The notes: generated by a model from the sequence alone, not told the origin. A stretch of 64,000 nt of DNA from CAMLIZ01 sp966212505 (GCA_966212505.1 CBIHRS010000017.1:51270-115269); one strand, 5' to 3'; positions 28,414 to 36,955 are shown, counted from the first letter of the stretch. A program made the numbers and translations.

Positions 28414-29838
28414 TCAGGCCTCGAGCCGGATCGTGAACTGCATGCCGGCAAACTGAGGCCGGCTCACCACGTCGATGCGCCCGCCCAGGCGCTCGACGAT
28501 CTCGCGCGCGATCGCCAGCCCCAGGCCGGTGCCGCCGTCGTTGCGCAGGTCGGCACGCTCGCCGCGCCAGAAGGGTTCGAACAGCTTCGGCAGCTGCTCG
28601 GGCGTGACGCCCGGCCCGTCGTCTTCGACCTGCACCTCCGCGCCACCGCCATCAAGCGGCCTCACCCGCAGCACGATGTGCTGGCCACCGTAGCGCTGCG
28701 CGTTGTCGAGCAGGTTGTTCATCACCTCGCCCAACCACAGCGCGTGCGCCCGCGCGATCACCGGTTCGTCGGGCGCATCGAGCGCGATGCTGCGGCCTTC
28801 GCGCAGCCCCTGCAGCACCAGCGGCTCGGTGCTTTCGCGTACCAGCGGCACGATGTCCATCGGCGCCTGCTCGGCATTCACCGAGAGCGCCGTCTCCGAG
28901 CGGGCCAGGCTGAGCAGTTGCCCGATCAGGCGCGAGAGGCGCTCGCTCGACTTCAACAATTGCTGCAGCAGCGGCTGCCATGCGGCACCGTCCTGCACTC
29001 CTGGCGGCAAAGCCCGCAGCTCCTGCTCGAGCTCGCGCGCGAGCACGCGGATGCCCGCCACCGGCGTGCGCAGTTGGTGGGCCGCATCGGCGACGAAACG
29101 GCGCTGCAGCGAGACCGACTGCTGCACATCGGCCAGCAGCGTGTTGATGCGCTCGATCAGCGGCACCGCCTCCGCCGGCACGCGCTCCAGCGGCAGCGGG
29201 CTCCAGTCGGCCGCATCGCGTTGCGCGACGTCGCTGGCCACGTCGCGCAGCGGCTGCAGGCCGCGGCGGATGCCCCAGCCGAGCAGCAGGAAGGTCAGCG
29301 CGCCCAGCGCCACCGAGGGCAGCACGATGCCCAGCTGGATATCGCGCACGAGGCCGGTGCGCTTGCGCTTGGTCTCGATCACGACGATGGAGACCGATCG
29401 GTCGAGCATCGGCGACGCCACCGAGAACACCGCGCCGCGCACCGGATCGCCGTCGTAGTTGGCGTCGAACAGGCGTGGCTGCGCGAAGGTCTCGCGCCCG
29501 CGCTTCAACGGAATCGGCACCTTGGCATCGCCCGCCAGCACATTGCCGTCGGCATCGGCCATCGCGAAGCTGTTGCGGTCGGCCTTGTCCCAGGTGAGCA
29601 GTTCCATCGCCTGTCGGCTCAGGTCGAGCAAGGGACCGCGGTCGGTCCAGACGACCTTGGCCGCCAGCGCGGTCGATTCATCCTGCAGGCTGCGGTCGAA
29701 GGCCGCATTGGCGCTGGTGCGCGCCAGCATGTAGGCCCCGCCCACCGAAGCGGCCGTGCCGAGCAGCCACACCCACAGCAGCGGGCGCAGCAGCTGGCGC
29801 CGCAGGCTGGGGCCGTGCGGGTATTCGAGTGCGGTCAC
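28414..29838 (-). CDS. Two-component sensor histidine kinase (TctE/QseC-like)
   Basis: The 474-aa inner-membrane kinase has two membrane segments (about residues 16-38 and 165-190) flanking a periplasmic sensor region of the 2CSK-N type. HAMP and HisKA follow, with the phosphorylated His in FVADAAHQLRTPVAG. The ATPase domain shows NNLLDNAQRYG, DDGPGV and DGGTGLGLAI. The signal is unknown. TctE relatives sense tricarboxylates. The start is a GTG overlapping the response-regulator stop by four bases. Confidence 0.92.
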   Translation of the reverse strand: MTALEYPHGPSLRRQLLRPLLWVWLLGTAASVGGAYMLARTSANAAFDRSLQDESTALAAKVVWTDRGPLLDLSRQAMELLTWDKADRNSFAMADADGNVLAGDAKVPIPLKRGRETFAQPRLFDANYDGDPVRGAVFSVASPMLDRSVSIVVIETKRKRTGLVRDIQLGIVLPSVALGALTFLLLGWGIRRGLQPLRDVASDVAQRDAADWSPLPLERVPAEAVPLIERINTLLADVQQSVSLQRRFVADAAHQLRTPVAGIRVLARELEQELRALPPGVQDGAAWQPLLQQLLKSSERLSRLIGQLLSLARSETALSVNAEQAPMDIVPLVRESTEPLVLQGLREGRSIALDAPDEPVIARAHALWLGEVMNNLLDNAQRYGGQHIVLRVRPLDGGGAEVQVEDDGPGVTPEQLPKLFEPFWRGERADLRNDGGTGLGLAIAREIVERLGGRIDVVSRPQFAGMQFTIRLEA

Positions 29839-30524
29839 TGCGCCGCGTCGCCGCTGCCGGCCGCGGCTTCCATCACGTAGCCGAAGCCGCGCACGGTCTT
29901 GATCACGACGCCCAGGTCGGCAAAGCGCTTGCGCAGGCGGTGCACATAGACCTCGACCGAGTTCTCGCTGAAGTCGGCTTCCCAGCTCGACAGGGTGGCC
30001 ACGATGGTTTCCTTGGGCACCACGCGGCCGGCCTTGTGCATCAGCAGCTCGGTGAGCGCCATCTCGCGCGGGCTCATGCGCACCCGCTCGCCGCGGTGCG
30101 TGAGCTCGCGGTGCGCGAGGTCGAGCACCAGCTCGCCGAGCTCGATGGTCTCGCTGATGCGGCCCTCGGCGCGGCGCTTCAGCGCACGCAGCCGCGCCAC
30201 CAGCTCGGGCACGTCGAACGGCTTGACGAGGTAGTCGTCAGCCCCCGCATTCAGGCCTTGCACGCGGTCGCCGAGATCGTCGCGCGCGGTGAGCAGCAGC
30301 ACCGGCAGCTTGGCGCCGCGGCTGCGCCAATGGCGCAACACTTCCATGCCGTCCTTGCGCGGCAGGCCGAGGTCGAGCACCGCGAGGTCGAACTGCCCGA
30401 TGAGCCCTTCGGCCGTGGCCTGCACGCCATCGGCCAGCACATCGACGCGCCAGCCTTCGCGTTCGAGCGCACGCGCCACGCCAAGGCTGAGGGCCGGATC
30501 GTCTTCGACGAGCAGGATTCGCAT
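29835..30524 (-). CDS. OmpR-family response regulator
   Basis: The 229-aa regulator has a receiver domain with acidic pocket ED-D (7-9), phospho-acceptor D51 and K101. A winged-helix DNA-binding domain follows, with SENSVEVYVHRLRKRF and IKTVRGFGYVME. It partners the kinase encoded immediately downstream (overlap GTGA). TctD/QseB-like by sequence, but its targets cannot be read here. Confidence 0.94.
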   Translation of the reverse strand: MRILLVEDDPALSLGVARALEREGWRVDVLADGVQATAEGLIGQFDLAVLDLGLPRKDGMEVLRHWRSRGAKLPVLLLTARDDLGDRVQGLNAGADDYLVKPFDVPELVARLRALKRRAEGRISETIELGELVLDLAHRELTHRGERVRMSPREMALTELLMHKAGRVVPKETIVATLSSWEADFSENSVEVYVHRLRKRFADLGVVIKTVRGFGYVMEAAAGSGDAAQ

Positions 30525-30547
30525 GTGACGAATTGTGCCCCGAGGAT

Positions 30548-30573
30548 GAAAAAGGCCGGCACATGGCCGGCCT
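30548..30573 (-). terminator. sodB terminator
   Basis: On the minus strand AGGCCGGC (30573-30566), loop CATGT and GCCGGCCT (30560-30553) form a perfect 8-base stem, followed by a run of T (30553-30549). It lies about 25 bases beyond the sodB stop. Confidence 0.85.
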
Positions 30574-30596
30574 CTGGCTAACCCGAAGAAACGGGG

Positions 30597-31178
30597 TCAG
30601 GCGAAATTCTTCTCGGCGAATTCCCAGTTCACCAGCTTGTCGAGGAAGGTCTCGACGAACTTGGGACGCAGGTTGCGGAAGTCGATGTAGTAGGCGTGCT
30701 CCCACACGTCGATGGTCAGCAGCGCCTTGTCGCCGGTGGTCAGCGGGGTGCCTGCGGCGCCCATGTTGACGATGTCGACCGAGCCGTCGGCCTTCTTGAC
30801 CAGCCAGGTCCAGCCCGAGCCGAAGTTGCCGACCGCCGACTTGGTGAAGGCTTCCTTGAACGCCGCGTAGGAGCCCCACTTGGCGTTGATCGCATCGGCC
30901 AGCGCGCCCTTGGGCTCGCCGCCGCCATTGGGCTTCAGGCAGTTCCAGAAGAAGGTGTGGTTCCAGACCTGGGCGGCGTTGTTGTAGATGCCGCCGGAGG
31001 ACTTCTTGACGATGTCCTCGAGGCCCATGTTCTCGAACTCGGTGCCCTTCTGCAGGTTGTTCAGGTTCACGACATAGGCGTTGTGGTGCTTGTCGTGGTG
31101 GTACTCCAAGGTCTCGCGGCTCATGTGCGGGGCCAGCGCGTCATGGGAGTAAGGCAACGGAGGCAGCGTGTGTTCCAT
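30597..31178 (-). CDS. sodB: Superoxide dismutase (Fe type)
   Basis: The 193-aa cytoplasmic enzyme dismutates superoxide. Metal ligands fall in YHHDKHH, QVWNHTFFWNCLKPN and DVWEHAYYIDFRN. GNFGSGWTWLV and the overall length fit the iron-dependent SodB group. Fe versus Mn (or cambialism) cannot be settled by eye. The ATG at 31178 follows AAAGGAA. A long in-frame upstream stretch has no coding character. A candidate -10 TACAAT lies at 31247-31242. Confidence 0.95.
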   Translation of the reverse strand: MEHTLPPLPYSHDALAPHMSRETLEYHHDKHHNAYVVNLNNLQKGTEFENMGLEDIVKKSSGGIYNNAAQVWNHTFFWNCLKPNGGGEPKGALADAINAKWGSYAAFKEAFTKSAVGNFGSGWTWLVKKADGSVDIVNMGAAGTPLTTGDKALLTIDVWEHAYYIDFRNLRPKFVETFLDKLVNWEFAEKNFA

Positions 31179-31241
31179 CTGGATTCCTTTCGACTTTTTG
31201 AAGCCGCCGCGAGGGCGGTCCCTGGGGGACAAAGCGGCGCC

Positions 31242-31247
31242 ATTGTA
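31242..31247 (-). promoter_or_regulatory. Candidate -10 element of sodB
   Basis: TACAAT on the minus strand, 64 bases before the sodB ATG. The -35 is weak. A small GC hairpin and the ribosome site occupy the leader. Confidence 0.4.
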
Positions 31248-31311
31248 GGCAGCTTGAGGCAGCGCAAGAGCGACGTGCACCAGAACCCCTGCGCGGCACG
31301 ATGGCCCTGGT

Positions 31312-32607
31312 TCAGCCGTCGGGCTGCACGCTGCGCACTTCCGCCTGCACGCTGCCGTCGGACCACACCGCGCGGATCTGCTGCCCCGCGGCCAATGCAT
31401 GCACCGACAGCACCGGCTGCCCGGCCTCGTCGGTCACCCAGGCATAGCCTCGCGCCAGCACGCGCTTGGGGTCGAGTGCCTGCAGGCGCGCCTGCAGCGC
31501 ATCGAGCCGCGCGACAGCCCGCTGCAGCTGCATCCGCTGCGCCCGCTGCAGGCGCTCGCCGAGTTCCTGCTGGCGCTGCCGTTGCGACCGCAGCACGCCG
31601 AGCAAGGCGTTGCGGCGCCGCTCGTCATGCAGGGTCAACACATGGGCATGGCGTGCCAGCGCCTGCGCAGGCCGCGACAGGCGCAGCGAGAGCTGGTCCA
31701 GCCGCAGGGCGCGGCCTTCGAGGGTGCGCTGAACGGCTCGATGAGCGCGCAGTTGCTGGCTGTTCAACTCGTCGAGCAGCTCCGCCTGCGACGGTGCGAC
31801 CAGCTCAGCCGCGGCCGTCGGCGTCGGTGCACGCAGGTCGGCCGCGAGGTCGGCCAGCGTCACATCGGTTTCATGGCCCACGCCGCAGACCAGCGGGATC
31901 GGCGATGCCGCGATCGCGCGGACCAGCCGCTCGTCGTTGAAAGCCCAGAGGTCTTCGAGCGAGCCGCCGCCTCGGCAGAGGATCAGCGCATTGACCTCGT
32001 CGCGCCGAGCGGCAAGGTCGAGCGCCTCCATCAGCGCCGGCGGCGCCTCGGTGCCCTGCACCAGGCTGGGATAGACCACGACCTCCAGATACGGCGCGCG
32101 CCGGGCGAGCGTGGTCAGCACATCCCGCAAGGCCGCGGCCCCCAGCGACGTGATGACCCCGACGCGGCGCGGATGCGAAGGCAACGCCCGCTTGCGCGAT
32201 GCATCGAACAGGCCTTGCGCTTCGAGCCGGGCCTTCAGCCGCAGGAACTCCTCGTAGAGCGTGCCTGCACCCACGCGCTGCATCGACTCCACCACCAGCT
32301 GCAGCTCGCCACGGGCCTCGTACACCGCGATGCGGCCGCGCAACTCGACCTGCTGCCCGTCGCGCGGCGTGAAGTCGAGCATCGATGCGGCGCGCCGGAA
32401 CATCGCGCAGCGCAGCGCCGCGCCGCCGCCTTCGGAATCCTTCAGCGTGAAGTAGCAATGGCCGCTGGCCGCGCGCGTGAAGCCCGAGAGCTCGCCCCGC
32501 ACCGCGCACGCGCCGAAGCGGGCCTGCAGCGCATCGTTGGCGGCCAGCAGCAGGGCCGAAACGCCCCACACCATGCGACCCGCAGGCGCATTCGAGGACT
32601 CGATCAC
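31312..32607 (-). CDS. xseA: Exodeoxyribonuclease VII large subunit
   Basis: The 431-aa subunit degrades single-stranded DNA with XseB. The N-terminal OB-fold includes WGVSALLLAANDALQARFGACAVRGELSGF. The nuclease core has GVITSLGAAALRDVL, VYPSLVQGTEAP, CRGGGSLEDLWAFNDE and GVGHETDVTLADLAADLRAPTPTAAAE. A long coiled coil and the DPKRVLARGYAW end follow. I take GTG 32607, but an ATG at 32676 or 32574 is possible. xseB is not in this window. sodB follows after 133 bases. Confidence 0.93.
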   Translation of the reverse strand: MIESSNAPAGRMVWGVSALLLAANDALQARFGACAVRGELSGFTRAASGHCYFTLKDSEGGGAALRCAMFRRAASMLDFTPRDGQQVELRGRIAVYEARGELQLVVESMQRVGAGTLYEEFLRLKARLEAQGLFDASRKRALPSHPRRVGVITSLGAAALRDVLTTLARRAPYLEVVVYPSLVQGTEAPPALMEALDLAARRDEVNALILCRGGGSLEDLWAFNDERLVRAIAASPIPLVCGVGHETDVTLADLAADLRAPTPTAAAELVAPSQAELLDELNSQQLRAHRAVQRTLEGRALRLDQLSLRLSRPAQALARHAHVLTLHDERRRNALLGVLRSQRQRQQELGERLQRAQRMQLQRAVARLDALQARLQALDPKRVLARGYAWVTDEAGQPVLSVHALAAGQQIRAVWSDGSVQAEVRSVQPDG

Positions 32608-32693
32608 CCCGCAACCCCAATGCTGGCGCGGTGCGGGAACTCCACAAGCGCGAGAAACCTGGGCCGGCAGGCCCATGCGCCTGTCACAGTGCC

Positions 32694-32723
32694 GTCATAG
32701 TGAAGCAAGTATTTGATTTTCAA
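32694..32723 (-). promoter_or_regulatory. Candidate xseA promoter
   Basis: On the minus strand TTGAAA (32723-32718) and TATGAC (32699-32694) are 18 bases apart in an AT-richer patch upstream of xseA. The 353-base gap 32608-32960 holds this promoter, the DnaA-box-like pair and a CATAAT -10 candidate for exbB at 32915-32920, and I see nothing else in it. Confidence 0.45.
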
Positions 32724-32801
32724 GGACTTTTCTCTGCCCAAAGTTTGAGCAATCTGTTGCAAGCGTTGAGAAATCGCGGCTTTCGGGCCGGTGCGGCGGT
32801 C

Positions 32802-32822
32802 TTACCCACAAAGTTATCCACA
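32802..32822 (+). promoter_or_regulatory. Pair of DnaA-box-like sequences
   Basis: TTACCCACA (32802-32810) and the exact DnaA-box consensus TTATCCACA (32814-32822) lie in tandem three bases apart, between divergent xseA and exbB. No dnaA or dnaN gene is nearby, so an origin is unlikely. DnaA-responsive transcription or a chance pair are the alternatives. Confidence 0.4.
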
Positions 32823-32960
32823 GGAGCGGTGGATTGTCGGAGGGCCGGTCACGCCTGGTTGCGTGCGCGAGCGACAGCGGCGCAACAGGAGGCGATTTGC
32901 GTGCCACATCAGGCCATAATCGCGCGTCGCAAAAAGCCGTCATTCCCCGAGAGGACCGCG

Positions 32961-33614
32961 TTGTTTTCGATCATACAAGCCGCCGGTTGGCCGATCTGGC
33001 CCCTGATCCTGTGCTCCGTCGTTGCGCTCGCGCTGGTCATCGAACGGCTGATGAGCCTGCGCCCCTCGCGGGTGGCGCCGCCCACGCTGGTCGATGAGGT
33101 CATCGCCGTCACCCGCAACAGCCTGCCCGCCGCCGACGTGGTCAACAAGCTGGCCGACAACTCGGTGCTCGGGCAGGTGCTCGCCCGCGGCCTGCGCGCC
33201 GTGATCGCCGATCCGCGCATCACCGACGAGAGCCTGCGCCAGGCCTTCGAGAGCGCGGGCCGGCATGCGGTGCATAGGCTGGAGCGCTACCTGAACACGC
33301 TGGGCAGCATCGCTGCGGCCGCGCCGCTGCTCGGCCTGTTCGGCACCGTCGTCGGCATGATCGACATCTTCGGCTCGCAGGCGCCCACCGGCGGCACCAA
33401 CCCGGCCGAGCTGGCGCACGGCATCTCGGTGGCGCTGTACAACACCGCGATGGGCCTGATCGTCGCGGTGCCGTCGCTGCTGTTCTACCGCTACTTCCGC
33501 GGCCGCGTCGACGAGTTCACCATCGAGATGGAGCAGTCGGCCGAGCGCATGGTGCCGCACCTGATGCGCTTCTCGGTGCGCACGCCGCTGCCGCAGCAGG
33601 AAGCCCAGCGATGA
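32961..33614 (+). CDS. exbB: MotA/TolQ/ExbB proton channel family protein
   Basis: The 217-aa inner-membrane protein should use the proton gradient with its ExbD/TolR partner. Three membrane segments are visible (about residues 8-28, 108-130 and 150-172). The conserved LGSIAAAAPLLGLFGTVVGMIDIF and ALYNTAMGLIVAVPSLLFYRYF carry the channel helices. The start is TTG 32961 with GAGAGGA just upstream. An in-frame extension to 32631 crosses the DnaA-box region. ExbB and TolQ cannot be fully separated. No tonB or tolA adjoins. Confidence 0.9.
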   Translation: MFSIIQAAGWPIWPLILCSVVALALVIERLMSLRPSRVAPPTLVDEVIAVTRNSLPAADVVNKLADNSVLGQVLARGLRAVIADPRITDESLRQAFESAGRHAVHRLERYLNTLGSIAAAAPLLGLFGTVVGMIDIFGSQAPTGGTNPAELAHGISVALYNTAMGLIVAVPSLLFYRYFRGRVDEFTIEMEQSAERMVPHLMRFSVRTPLPQQEAQR

Positions 33615-34033
33615 ACTTCCGCAGGCATCGCCCCGAGGAACCGGAGATCAACCTGATCCCGTTCATCGACGTGCTGCTGGTGATCCTCATCTTCCTGATG
33701 CTGTCGACCACCTACTCGAAGTTCACCGAACTGCAGATCACGCTGCCCACGGCCAACGCCGACAAGCTGCGCGACCAGCCGGCCGAGATCGTCGTGGCGG
33801 TGTCGGCCGACGGCCGCTATGCCGTCAACCGCAAGCCGGTGGAAGGCCGCAGCGTCGACATCCTCACGATGGAACTCGCGGCCGCCGCGGCGGGGCAGAA
33901 GGATCCCGTCGTGATCGTCTCGGCCGATGCCACCGCGGCCCACCAGGCGGTGATCAACGTGCTCGATGCAGCACGGCGCGCCGGCCTGCCCAAGCTCACC
34001 TTCGCCACGCAGAACGGCGCCGGCGCGAAGTGA
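33611..34033 (+). CDS. exbD: ExbD/TolR family biopolymer transport protein
   Basis: The 140-aa partner of ExbB has a short cytoplasmic N-terminus (NFRRHRPEEPEINLIPFIDVLLVILIFLML), with the protonatable Asp in PFIDVLLV at the start of its single membrane helix, and a periplasmic domain. Its ATG overlaps the exbB stop (ATGA) and lpxK follows, so it lies in one envelope operon. Confidence 0.93.
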   Translation: MNFRRHRPEEPEINLIPFIDVLLVILIFLMLSTTYSKFTELQITLPTANADKLRDQPAEIVVAVSADGRYAVNRKPVEGRSVDILTMELAAAAAGQKDPVVIVSADATAAHQAVINVLDAARRAGLPKLTFATQNGAGAK

Positions 34034-34058
34034 CCGCGCCGGCCCGGCCGGGCAGCCG

Positions 34059-35093
34059 ATGACGCTGGCAGAGCGCCTTCAACACGACTGGTGGCGAAGC
34101 CGCCCCACCCCGCTGACGCTTGCGCTGCTGCCGCTCTCGGCGATCTACGGCGGGCTGTCGGCATTGCGCCGGGCTAGCTTCCGCCTCGGCTGGCGCAAGG
34201 CGGTGGCGGCGCCGGTGCCCGTGATCGTCGTCGGCAACCTGATCGTCGGCGGCGCCGGCAAGACGCCCACGGTGATCGCGCTGATCCAGATGTTGCGCGC
34301 TGCGGGCTGGACCCCGGGCGTGATCTCGCGCGGCTACGGGCGCGCCGATGACGGCGTGCGGCCCGTCTCGCCGCGGAGCACGGCCGACACCGTCGGCGAC
34401 GAGCCGCTGCTGATCCACCTGCGGACGCAGGCACCAGTGTGCGTCGGTCGCGACCGCGTGGCGGCAGCCGCCCGGCTCTGCGCGGAACATCCCGAGGTCG
34501 ACGTCATCGTCTCGGACGATGGCCTGCAGCACCTGCGGCTCGCGCGGGCCTTCGAGCTCTGGGTGTTCGACGATCGCGGCGCCGGCAACCAGCTGCTGCT
34601 GCCGGCCGGGCCGCTGCGCCAGCGGCTGCCGCGCGCGGTGCCCGACAGCGCTCAGGTGATCTACAACGCTGTCCGCCCCAGCACGGCACTCCCGGGCGAA
34701 ACCACGCGCAGGCAACTCACCGGCGCCGTGCCGCTGGCCGACTGGTGGCAGGGCCGCCCTGCCGATCCCGCGGCATTGAAGGCCCTCGCCGGCCGCGAGG
34801 TGTGGGCGGCCGCAGGCATGGCCGATCCCGAGCGCTTCTTCCGCATGCTCGAGGCCGAGGGCCTGCGCCTGAAGCGCTGCCCGCTGCCCGATCACCACGC
34901 CTACCGCTCCCTGCCCTGGCCGGCGGGCGCCCTCGACGTGCTCGTCACCGAAAAGGACGCGGTCAAGCTGCATCCCGAGCAGGTGGGGCAGGCCCGCGTC
35001 TGGGTGGTGACGCTAGACTTGTCGCTTCCCCCCTCACTGCTCCCCGCCCTGGCGCGGCACCTGCCGACGCCGGCGCGACCGTCCGCATCATGA
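34059..35093 (+). CDS. lpxK: Tetraacyldisaccharide 4'-kinase
   Basis: The 344-aa membrane-bound kinase phosphorylates the lipid A precursor disaccharide. The N-terminal hydrophobic helix (LTLALLPLSAIYGGLSALRR) is followed by Walker A GNLIVGGAGKTPTV. GYGR, DEPLLI, VCVGRDR and VIVSDDGLQHLRL complete the active site. The C-terminus has PDHHAY and VTEKDAVKL. The ATG at 34059 is 25 bases after exbD. Its stop overlaps the next gene's start. Confidence 0.95.
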   Translation: MTLAERLQHDWWRSRPTPLTLALLPLSAIYGGLSALRRASFRLGWRKAVAAPVPVIVVGNLIVGGAGKTPTVIALIQMLRAAGWTPGVISRGYGRADDGVRPVSPRSTADTVGDEPLLIHLRTQAPVCVGRDRVAAAARLCAEHPEVDVIVSDDGLQHLRLARAFELWVFDDRGAGNQLLLPAGPLRQRLPRAVPDSAQVIYNAVRPSTALPGETTRRQLTGAVPLADWWQGRPADPAALKALAGREVWAAAGMADPERFFRMLEAEGLRLKRCPLPDHHAYRSLPWPAGALDVLVTEKDAVKLHPEQVGQARVWVVTLDLSLPPSLLPALARHLPTPARPSAS

Positions 35094-35302
35094 CCGTCGA
35101 CCACCGATTGCTCGAACTCCTCGTCTGCCCTCTTTGCAAGGGACCGCTCGAACTCATGCGTGACGAGGCCACGCAGGCCAGCGAGCTGGTGTGCGCCGCC
35201 GATCGCCTGGCGTTTCCGGTGCGGGACGGCATCCCGGTGATGCTCGAGTCGGAAGCCCGCCCGCTCGACGCCACCGACACCGCGCCAGCTGCCGGCGCCT
35301 GA
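35090..35302 (+). CDS. Trm112 family protein (UPF0434)
   Basis: The 70-aa product has VCPLCKGPLEL near residues 12-22 and a DRLAFPVRDGIPVMLESEAR block, both standard for bacterial Trm112/YcaR proteins. Only three cysteines are present, so a classic four-Cys zinc site is incomplete. The eukaryotic relative activates methyltransferases, and the bacterial role is unclear. The ATG overlaps the lpxK stop (ATGA), and kdsB follows after five bases. Confidence 0.9.
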   Translation: MTVDHRLLELLVCPLCKGPLELMRDEATQASELVCAADRLAFPVRDGIPVMLESEARPLDATDTAPAAGA

Positions 35303-35307
35303 AGACC

Positions 35308-36063
35308 ATGGGTTTCTCGGTGCTGATCCCGGCGCGGCTCGCGTCGACGAGGCTGCCGCGCAAGCCGCTCGCCGATATCGGCGGCCTGCCAATGGTGGTG
35401 CGCGTGGCGCAACGCGCGGCGCTGTCGCAGGCCGACCGCGTGGTGGTCGCTGCCGACGACGACGCCATCGTCCAGGCCTGCCGCGCGCATGGCGTGGAAG
35501 CCCTGCTGACCCGCGTGGACCACGTCAGCGGCAGCGACCGCCTGGCTGAAGCCTGCGAACAGCTGGGGTGGGATGGCGACGCGGCCGTGGTCAACGTCCA
35601 GGGTGACGAGCCGCTGATCGAGCCGTCGCTGATCGATGCCTGCGCCGCGCTGCTGGCCGAGCGCAGCGATTGCGTGATGAGCACGGTGGCGCACCCCATC
35701 GCCGACGTGGCCGACTTCGTCAACCCGAACGTCGTCAAGGTCGTGGTCGATGCGGCGGGTCGCGCCTTGTATTTCAGCCGCGCCACCATCCCCTGGTGGC
35801 GCGACGGAAACGCTGCGGGGAATGTCAGCGCGCTGCCCGAGCCGGCGCCGTTGCGGCACGTTGGGATCTACGGCTACCGCGCCGGCTTCCTGCGCCGCTT
35901 TCCGCAGCTCTCGCCGGCACCCCTCGAGCGCACCGAATCGCTGGAGCAGTTGCGCGTGCTGTGGCATGGCGAACGCATCGCGGTGCACGTGAGCGACCAG
36001 CATCCCGGCGCGGGCGTCGACACCCCGGAAGACCTGGATCGCGTGCGCGCGCTGATACGCTAG
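35308..36063 (+). CDS. kdsB: 3-deoxy-manno-octulosonate cytidylyltransferase
   Basis: The 251-aa enzyme activates Kdo as CMP-Kdo for lipopolysaccharide core synthesis. The nucleotide loop IPARLASTRLPRKPLADIGG is followed by VVNVQGDEPLIEP (metal and substrate) and YFSRATIPWWRDG. HVGIYGYRAGFL and PGAGVDTPEDLDRVRALI end the protein. The ATG at 35308 gives the normal N-terminus. It is the fifth gene in the exbB–adk run and is typically paired with lpxK. Confidence 0.96.
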   Translation: MGFSVLIPARLASTRLPRKPLADIGGLPMVVRVAQRAALSQADRVVVAADDDAIVQACRAHGVEALLTRVDHVSGSDRLAEACEQLGWDGDAAVVNVQGDEPLIEPSLIDACAALLAERSDCVMSTVAHPIADVADFVNPNVVKVVVDAAGRALYFSRATIPWWRDGNAAGNVSALPEPAPLRHVGIYGYRAGFLRRFPQLSPAPLERTESLEQLRVLWHGERIAVHVSDQHPGAGVDTPEDLDRVRALIR

Positions 36064-36183
36064 ACACCCCTGCCGGCGTCAGCTTCGCGCAGGGAGGCGC
36101 ATGGTATTCTCGCTGCGATCCCTGCACTGCCTGCACCGCTCCTGCATCGCGCCGGCAGTAGCCCACAACATCTGAGGAAACCG

Positions 36184-36837
36184 ATGAGACTGATCCTGCT
36201 GGGGGCGCCAGGCGCCGGCAAAGGCACGCAAGCGGCATTCATCTGCCAGAAGTACGGCATCCCGCAAATCTCCACCGGAGACATGCTGCGCGCCGCGGTC
36301 AAGGCCGGCACCGAACTCGGCATCGCCGCCAAGAAGGTGATGGACGCCGGCGGCCTCGTCAGCGACGACATCATCATCGGCCTCGTCAAGGAGCGCATCG
36401 CCCAGCCCGACTGCGCCAACGGCTTCCTGTTCGATGGCTTCCCGCGCACCATCCCCCAGGCCGAGGCGATGAAGGAAGCGGGCGTCAAGCTCGACTACGT
36501 GCTCGAGATCGATGTGCCTGATGAAGCCATCATCGAGCGCATGAGCGGCCGCCGGGTGCATGCCGCTTCCGGCCGCACCTATCACGTGAAGTTCAACCCG
36601 CCCAAGGTGGCCGGCAAGGACGACGCCACGGGCGAAGAGCTGATCCAGCGCGACGACGACCGCGAAGAAACGGTGCGCAAGCGCCTCGACGTCTACCAGA
36701 GCCAGACCCGCCCGCTGGTCGACTACTACTCCAAGTGGGCCGCCACCGGCGATCCGCAGGCGCCCAAGTACCGCCGCATTTCGGGCCTGGGCAGCGTCGA
36801 CGAGATCACCGCACGGGCGCTGCAGGCCCTGGCCTGA
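36184..36837 (+). CDS. adk: Adenylate kinase
   Basis: The 217-aa enzyme interconverts AMP, ATP and ADP. P-loop GAPGAGKGTQ (residues 7-16), the AMP-binding STGDMLRAAV and GFPRTIPQAEAM, and a long LID domain (GRRVHAASGRTYHVKFNPPK…) are clear. The LID lacks the zinc-binding cysteines of Gram-positive enzymes. It follows kdsB after a 120-base gap and ends at a strong terminator. Confidence 0.98.
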   Translation: MRLILLGAPGAGKGTQAAFICQKYGIPQISTGDMLRAAVKAGTELGIAAKKVMDAGGLVSDDIIIGLVKERIAQPDCANGFLFDGFPRTIPQAEAMKEAGVKLDYVLEIDVPDEAIIERMSGRRVHAASGRTYHVKFNPPKVAGKDDATGEELIQRDDDREETVRKRLDVYQSQTRPLVDYYSKWAATGDPQAPKYRRISGLGSVDEITARALQALA

Positions 36838-36860
36838 CCCTCGGGCCGCGCATCCCGACG

Positions 36861-36888
36861 AAAGCCGCCTCCTCGCAGGCGGCTTTTT
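36861..36888 (+). terminator. adk terminator
   Basis: AAGCCGCCT (36862-36870), loop CCTCGC and AGGCGGCTT (36877-36885) are followed by TTT. The A-rich 5' side makes it a textbook intrinsic terminator. Confidence 0.88.
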
Positions 36889-36908
36889 CATGCCCGCTGC
36901 TGGCAGAA

Positions 36909-36930
36909 TTGACGTTTACGTCAACGTCAA
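36909..36930. promoter_or_regulatory. Operator-like inverted repeat upstream of the SDR gene
   Basis: TTGACGT-TT-ACGTCAA (36909-36924) is a perfect 7-base inverted repeat, and CGTCAA (36925-36930) repeats the arm once more. The pattern resembles operators of MerR-type LiuR-like regulators of acyl-CoA catabolism in beta-proteobacteria. That assignment is from memory of the motif and is tentative. Confidence 0.5.
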
Positions 36931-36955
36931 CCAACCATCCCCTACAGGAGCCCCC

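Noticed and set aside
32802..32822. Chromosomal replication origin
   Set aside because: Only two boxes are present, and there is no dnaA, dnaN, gyrB or rpmH nearby and no AT-rich unwinding region.
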